DNA from: Paracentrotus lividus
Taxonomy: Eukaryota > Echinodermata > Echinoidea > Camarodonta > Echinidae
Assembly (NCBI GenBank): GCA_940671915.1
Contig: CALNVZ010000674.1
Coordinates: forward strand, 32,883,504-32,947,503
Reading direction: 5' to 3'
Length of the DNA: 64,000 nucleotides
Made by a program: the position numbers and the translations under genes. The notes below the pieces were generated by a model. That model did no database searches. It was not told the DNA's origin and saw nothing but the letters and a program-made list of their open reading frames with translations. This document shows, one piece after another, positions 58,164-64,000 of this stretch (the stretch's first letter is position 1; each line of letters begins with the position of its first letter).

Positions 58164-58326
58164 AAATTGAACATTGCAACCATTAATTTGGATGCCTTAA
58201 AAAAGGATTTTTAAGCATCATGAACACCAAAAATTGTTTTACTACGGTCATCTGCCACACACGAATTCATATACACATGAAATGAAACGGAGGAAATGTA
58301 TGACAATAGGCCGGGAAAACCTATAT
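58164..58326. mobile_element. Half copy of the third-family fold-back
   Basis: AATTGAACATTGCAACCATT...GGCCGGGAAAACCTATATTA matches one inner half-arm of 43295-44212 (from 43597 to 43757). Confidence 0.7.
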
Positions 58327-59653
58327 TAATGCATTCAATTAAAATCCCAGTAATAGCAATCAAATGCGGTAAATCTGCTGGAATGTCGTGCTTTCCCGCA
58401 ATCAAATTCCCGCTGACGGCAATCGATATGACATTGGTTTAATCAAATTGGTATGCAATTGGGAATCGTTTTTTTAAACCCATTTTTCCCCCCATTTTGT
58501 CTGGGACAGAGAGGAATCAGAGTCTATAGCAAGCATAAATATTTAGTTTAAAAAACAGAAGAATGAGTAAGTCCTGGGCCCCGGCGCATAAAAGCTTTTA
58601 ACCCGGATTTTTTTTAGGTATAAATCTGAAAAACCTCTGGTAAAAAGCCGATCGTGACAATATTTACTGGATTTTTTTTTCATTGCATAAACACTTCAAA
58701 TTTTTTTTTTTTTTTTTTTTTGGGGGGGGGTTTAGAACTCAAGTTGAATAACCTGAGAAAATAGGATACATAACCTGATTTTTTTGAGGTTGGAAAAAAA
58801 AAAAAGTTTTATGCCAAGACCACCCTGATGTATGTTTTGTACCTTTTAGGTAAATTTTGCGAGTAAAAAGAAAGTAAACCATAATTTCGTACAGAAATAT
58901 TCCTATGCAGTAAGATTAAACATAATTGTCAGTTATTTCAATAATTGCAAGTGTTTCAATTTTTTTTTAGATTAATAACCATCTACAGATTCAGAGGGTA
59001 ATATATCAGTAACATATTTATGTTATTTAAGAAAAATATATTTATAAACAGTGGTGTGATATATACCCCCACCAAAACACCACCACCAACGGTGCGTGTT
59101 CGGAAATGAAAGTTATGACTTACTAGAAATGACGAAAATAAGTATTGAGTGAAAGTGGGAAACAAGGACTAAAACTGCTGTAAATAATTAATCCAAATAA
59201 CTAAAATTCAACCAGTGCAAAAATAAGTAATGAAGAGGAAATGAAATCAGATAAATATCAATAAATGAACCATTAACAAGCTGCCAAATTATTTCGTCAA
59301 AAAAAAAGAAAGGAAAATCGTAAATATTCAAAGATCCCATTAACATTTAATTGTTATCTAATTTATGCGCAATCATACAGTTAGGTTTTTTAGAGTATGA
59401 AATAAAAATGAAATAATCAGGGTTTCTTTGATTCAGATATAGAAATCAATATTTGCATTAATAAACCCTAACAAAAACAGCAAGAAGGATAACTCTTCTT
59501 TACGCGAGGATTTGGCAAATTAAAGTCACGAAGAAATCCTTGCAGTGTGCTTGTCGTAGGATTACACAATAAATCCAAAAGCTCTTCGCGGGGACTCTCC
59601 TGCTAAAGCCTCAGATTGTTTTACGTGAGGCTATGTGGCCCATATAGGAGCAG

Positions 59654-59689
<36 letters not shown>

Positions 59690-60136
59690 GCAGGTGTTTC
59701 TTCATTTATTGATTTCGAAACATAATATCACATTAATTCATGATAACATATACTAAAATAATATAAAATAAATGATAAGATTACAAATGGTGACATTAAC
59801 ATAATAACAAAGATAATAGACATTAATTCATATATTTTAAAACAAATACTAATACTCAAATGCAGGGGCCAGCTATCATAAGCAAAATGCTTACGAATAG
59901 CAGCCAGGGGGGAGGGGCTACATGAAAAACCATTTAAAATTAAACGAGCTATATTTATAACAGGGATGTCACTTATATTTCTAAGAAATAAAAATATAAA
60001 GGGAAAGGGAAACAGGCAAAGTGCATGTGAGTGAGTGTGAGTGCGAGTGCAAAGTGCGAGTTTACAGATACTTAGATAAAAGTTACCTCTTTAACAAAAC
60101 TTTTTAAAGGAATAAGAGATGCAGCATGTTTAATTA

Positions 60137-60466
60137 TTAAAGTAATGTGTTCCAAACACAGGACCATGATGGACTCGTATTGTTTTGTGAGGCAATAATT
60201 AGTCTGGATTTGTTAAAATGAAAGTCAGATGAATTGGTTCGTGTGTTCGGGTATGGAATTGAATTGTCTCTGTTTAATAAAGAATTTGGAAAGGTGTTGG
60301 TAGTGAGCATAGTATTGTTAGAAGTTTGTACATAAAATAGCCAGCTTGAATAAGTGAGATATCGTAAATTATTCAATGTTTTGAAAATTATGAAATAAAG
60401 GATCGGTTGGGCGAGATAATGGGAGGATGAGAAACAAATGCGAAGTTTGGCTTTCTGAAGGGCCAA
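60137..60466 (-). pseudogene. LINE ORF2 C-terminal remnant
   Basis: Starts LQKAKLRICFSSSHY, aligning by position with LQKRGIRLITHSSYL of the LINE at 5758-8665, and passes YPNTRTN, the counterpart of YNTRN. It is separated from the RT fragment by a frame break. Confidence 0.65.
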
Positions 60467-60580
60467 TAATGAATCTATTTATTTGTTACTGTCCCCCATT
60501 ACTATATGTCAATAAGATATATTGTGACAAAATAAATGAGTTATAAAAGCATAAGTAATGATTTTGAGAGATATATATTT

Positions 60581-60994
60581 TTAATTTATACAAATGCCTG
60601 TGCCTCTTGCTACTTTATGGTTTCTAATATATTTACGGAATGTGACTCTCCATGTTACGTTAGAATCGATCAAGACACCTAAAAATTTAGTTTCCTGTTT
60701 TTCATCTATGGGCATATCATTGATATAAATATTATAATCGCGAAATACGTATTTAGAATTAATATGCTTAAAGTACATAAAGTTTGTTTTATTAATGTTA
60801 AGGTAGAGTTTATTTGACTTTAACCATAATGATAATTTCTTTAATTCTTGATTGAGAGTTGCGACAAGTATATTTAAGTTCGGATGTGAATAGAATATGT
60901 TAGTGTCATCTGCGAATAAGATATATGTAAGTATAGGTGAAATTTTAAGTGGAGGCGGATGTAATTTTACTAATAAGATAAGATGTAAAAACAA
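60581..60994 (-). pseudogene. LINE reverse transcriptase remnant
   Basis: Contains the catalytic FADDTNIF motif, the LWLKSNKLYLNINKTNFMYF segment and KFLGVLID, all in the order seen after motif C in CR1-like RTs. Motif A and the endonuclease are absent because of 5' truncation. Compared with the RT at 6699-7784 the matching parts are clearly related but not identical, so it is a sister subfamily. Confidence 0.8.
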
Positions 60995-60997
60995 TTT

Positions 60998-61976
60998 TTT
61001 TCTTACAGTGTAAAATCCAGGTGTTATTGATTAATTGTAAGCAATATTGTCCAGGGATCTGATGTGTTTTATCATCGTTAAACTTAATTGAATTGCGCAT
61101 TCAATTATGCATGCATAATATATTGCTTGAATGCCTGAAAACATAACCATGAATCTGTAGAATTTTAGGTATTGAAATTGCCTACAATTTGATTCCAGAT
61201 TTTACATAATATGAACAAAACTAAGTTTAGGCTAAGAATTGTGGCTGCAAATAGACAATTAAAAGATAGGTGACATATATTCATAATTAGTGCGATAAAG
61301 TAGAACACGTTTATAGATATAGGGAGACAGAGATTAAAAAAAAAAAAAAAATCACCAGTCCAAAAGCAGTACGTATGATGAATTTAGAATCAAATTTGTT
61401 TGTGTACATTGAGCGGATGATCAAGGATTTGGAGATAGAGGCAGCATATAATTTATAACCCTATATATATATCGGTCTGAATTAAAATGAATTTCTCCCT
61501 GGGCGTTAAAGTGAACCTTGCGCTAACAAAAGCTTCTAATATAATTTAATTTAAGCAAAGATAGAACTAAACGTGTTACCACAAGCAAATTCCTATATAT
61601 TTTTGGGGCTTTTCAAAAATTACAATATAAAGAAAAAACGTCCCCTCCTTGCAATACAAGAAAACTTTCTCTTCGCAAAATCTAGTTAATGCAAGAAATT
61701 TAAATGATAATGCAGTTTTCAGTTGTAAATCACACCCCTATACCTATGGCTTTGTGCAACATGAGTTTGACGCAAGGTCTGTAAAGTCAGAATGGCTTTT
61801 ATCATTACTCAGTCTATCTTTTCGTAAAATTTCGTGACAATGTGAAAAAAATGGTGACATATACAGCAGACAACTGAATAACCCGTATACAACAAAATGA
61901 TATAGCTCTCAACCCTAACGAAAGCAATATTTACCTTTTCTAGACAACGAAGATCCAACAGAGACGAGATATCCCG
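60998..61976. other. Gene-free stretch
   Basis: AT-rich DNA between the LINE and the second duplication unit. I see no exon or element ends. Confidence 0.45.
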
Positions 61977-63440
61977 AAATTGAACATTGAACCATTAATT
62001 TGGATGCCTTAAAAAGGATTTTTAAGATCATGAACACAAAATTGTTTTACTACGGTCATTCTGCACACACGAATTTCAATACACATGAAATGAAAACGGA
62101 TGGAAAATGTATGAAATAGGCCGGGAAAACCTATATTAATGCATTCCAATTAAAATCCCAGTAATAAGCAATCAAATGGGTAAATCTGCTGGAATGTGTG
62201 CTTTCCCGCAATCAAATTCCCGCTGAGAGCAATCGATTATGACATTGGTTTAATCAAATTGGTATGCAATTGGGAAATCGTTTAAAACCCATTTTTCCCC
62301 CCATTTTGTGGGACAGAGAGGGAATCAGAGTTTCTATAGCAGAGCTAAATATTTAGTTAAAAAGAAGAAATGAGTAAGTCCTGGGCCCCGTCGCATAAAG
62401 CTTTTAACCGGATTTTTTTTCAGGTAAAAATCTGAAACTCTGGTTAAAGTCCGAAAACTCCGGTGACAATATTTTACTGGATTTTTTTTTCATTGCATAA
62501 ACACTTCAATTTTTTTTTTTTTTTTTTTTTTTTGGGGGGGGTTTAGAACTCAAGTTGAATAACCTGAGAAATAGGTATACATAACCTGATTTTTTTTTGA
62601 GGTTGGAAAAAAAAAAAAGTTTTATGCAAGACCACCCTGATGTATGTTTTGTACTTTTAGGTAAATTTTGGAGTAAAAGAAATAAACCATAATTTCTGTA
62701 CAGAAATATTCCTATGCAGTAGAATTAAACATAATTGTCAGTAATTTCAATAATTGCAAGTGTTTCAATTTTTTTTTAGATTAATAACCATCTACAGATC
62801 AGAGGGTAATATATCAGTAACATATTTATGTTATTTTAGAAAATATATTATAAACAGTGTGTGATATATACCCCACCAAACACCACCACCAACGTGCGTG
62901 TTCGGAATGAAAGTTATGACTTACTAGAAATGACGAAAATAAGTATTGAGTGAAAGGGAAAACAAGACTACAAACTGCTGTAAAATAATTAATCCAAATA
63001 ACTTAAAATTCAACAGTGCAAAAATAAGTAATGAGAGGAATGAAATCAGATAAATATCAATAAATGAACCATTAAGCAAGTGCCAAATTATTCGTCAAAA
63101 AAGTTAAAGGAAAATCGTAAAATATTCAAAGATCCCATTAACATTTAATTGTTATTTAATAGGCAATCATACAGTTAGGTTTTTTTAGAGTATGAAATAA
63201 AAATGAATAATCAGGTTTTCTTGATTCAGATATAGAAATCAATATTTGCATTAATATAACCCTAACAAAACTAGCAAGAAGGATAACTCTCTTTACGCGA
63301 GGATTGGCAAATTAAAGTCACGAAGAAGATCCTTGCAGTGTGCTTGTCTAGGATACACAATAAATCAAAGAGCTCTTCGCTGGACTCTCTCTAAAGCCTC
63401 AGATTGTTTTACGGTGAGGCTAGTGGCCCATATAGGGCAG

Positions 63441-63478
<38 letters not shown>

Positions 63479-64000
63479 GCAGGTGTTTCTTCATTTATTG
63501 ATTCGAAAACATAATATCACATTAATCATGATAATACATATACACATAAAATATATAAAATAATTGATAAGATTAACAAATGGTGACATTAACATAATAA
63601 CAATAGATAATAGACATAATTCATATAGATTTAAAACAAATACTAATACTTCAAATGCAGGGGCCAGCTATCATAAGCAAAAATGCTTGACCGAATAGCA
63701 GCCAGGGGGAGGGGCTACATGAAAAACCATTTTAAAATTAACGAGTCTATATTATAACAGGGATGTCACTTATATTTCTAAGAAATAAAGATATAAAGGG
63801 AAAGGGAAACAGGCAAAGTGATGTGAGTGAGTGTGAGTGCGAGTGCAAGTGCGAGTTTACAGATACTTAGATAAAAGGTACCTCTTTAACAAAACTTTAA
63901 AGGATAAAGAGATGCAGCATGTTTAATATTAATAGGTAATGTGTTCAAAACATCAGGACCATGATGACGTATGTTTTTTGTGAGCAATAATTAGTCTTGG
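61977..64000. repeat. Tandem duplication, unit 2 (runs off the window)
   Basis: Repeats unit 1 from the half fold-back (61977-62134) through the T-run (63445-63477) into the LINE 3' untranslated region. No Ns lie at the junction. Confidence 0.85.
63445..64000 (-). mobile_element. LINE 3' end, duplicate copy
   Basis: The poly-A tail (T-run) and following 3' untranslated sequence equal 59657-60215. The coding part lies beyond the window. Confidence 0.75.

Larger units (their letters stand above)
59657..60997 (-). mobile_element. 5'-truncated CR1/Jockey-group LINE with poly-A tail
   Basis: On the minus strand, RT fragment 60581-60994 and C-terminal fragment 60137-60466 are followed by a 3' untranslated region ending in a poly-A tail (the T-run at 59657-59688 on the + strand). 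The 5' part is missing. A second 3' end, from the duplication, starts at 63445. Confidence 0.8.
58164..61976. repeat. Tandem duplication, unit 1 (3.8 kb)
   Basis: 58164-60215 aligns with 61977-64000 at an offset of 3,813 falling to 3,792, with scattered small indels. The unit holds a half fold-back, unique AT-rich sequence and a minus-strand LINE. Confidence 0.85.

Overview
The window is AT-rich, intron-dominated eukaryotic DNA packed with transposable elements. It has no operons, no bacterial-type genes, and short exons with GT/AG borders. Several features point to a marine invertebrate, most likely an echinoderm of sea-urchin type: many fold-back elements with very long inverted arms (two carrying minisatellites, recalling sea urchin TU elements), tRNA-derived SINE-like pieces, CR1/Jockey-like LINE remnants, and Tc1/mariner and piggyBac-type non-autonomous elements. 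The species is an inference; nothing in the sequence names it.

The only convincing host gene is on the + strand. Its exons encode, in order, a Thr-rich stalk built from a 15-residue tandem repeat (20717-22188, resuming 32426-32580), a GAIN-like domain (35646-35742, 37215-37343, 37628-37824) and a GPS autoproteolysis motif (38635-38690, 41025-41142). Every exon-exon phase from the stalk to the GPS agrees. This is the extracellular architecture of an adhesion-type GPCR or other GAIN/GPS receptor; no transmembrane exon was found. A Cys/Asp-rich exon at 10685-10975 and a small candidate exon at 20292-20338 may be further upstream parts.

Layout: 1-2840 fold-back element with a nested MITE; 2841-5210 gene-free, with a recurring 16-mer; 5257-5690 inverted repeat holding a tRNA-like sequence; about 5758-8665 broken LINE; 8666-8800 (AT)n; 8801-20716 upstream introns or intergenic DNA, including a nested minisatellite/Tc1/LINE/fold-back complex at 12.2-18.9 kb; 20717-42884 the receptor region; 41160-45660 a large fold-back with 157-bp repeats rich in YY1-like sites, interrupted by another fold-back and a SINE; 45671-52740 MITEs, SINEs and two fold-back copies; 52780-53340 a CpG-rich promoter-like segment; 56599-56741 a possible first exon; 58164-64000 a tandem duplication with LINE 3' ends.

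Assembly quality matters. Positions 22041-32114 and 32426-42884 are the same roughly 10.4-kb sequence, separated by 311 Ns. The first copy is 385 bases shorter through scattered small deletions that break every downstream exon. It is best read as an uncollapsed, unpolished duplicate, so the gene should be reconstructed from the second copy. A second duplication (58164-61976 versus 61977-64000) has no gap at its junction.
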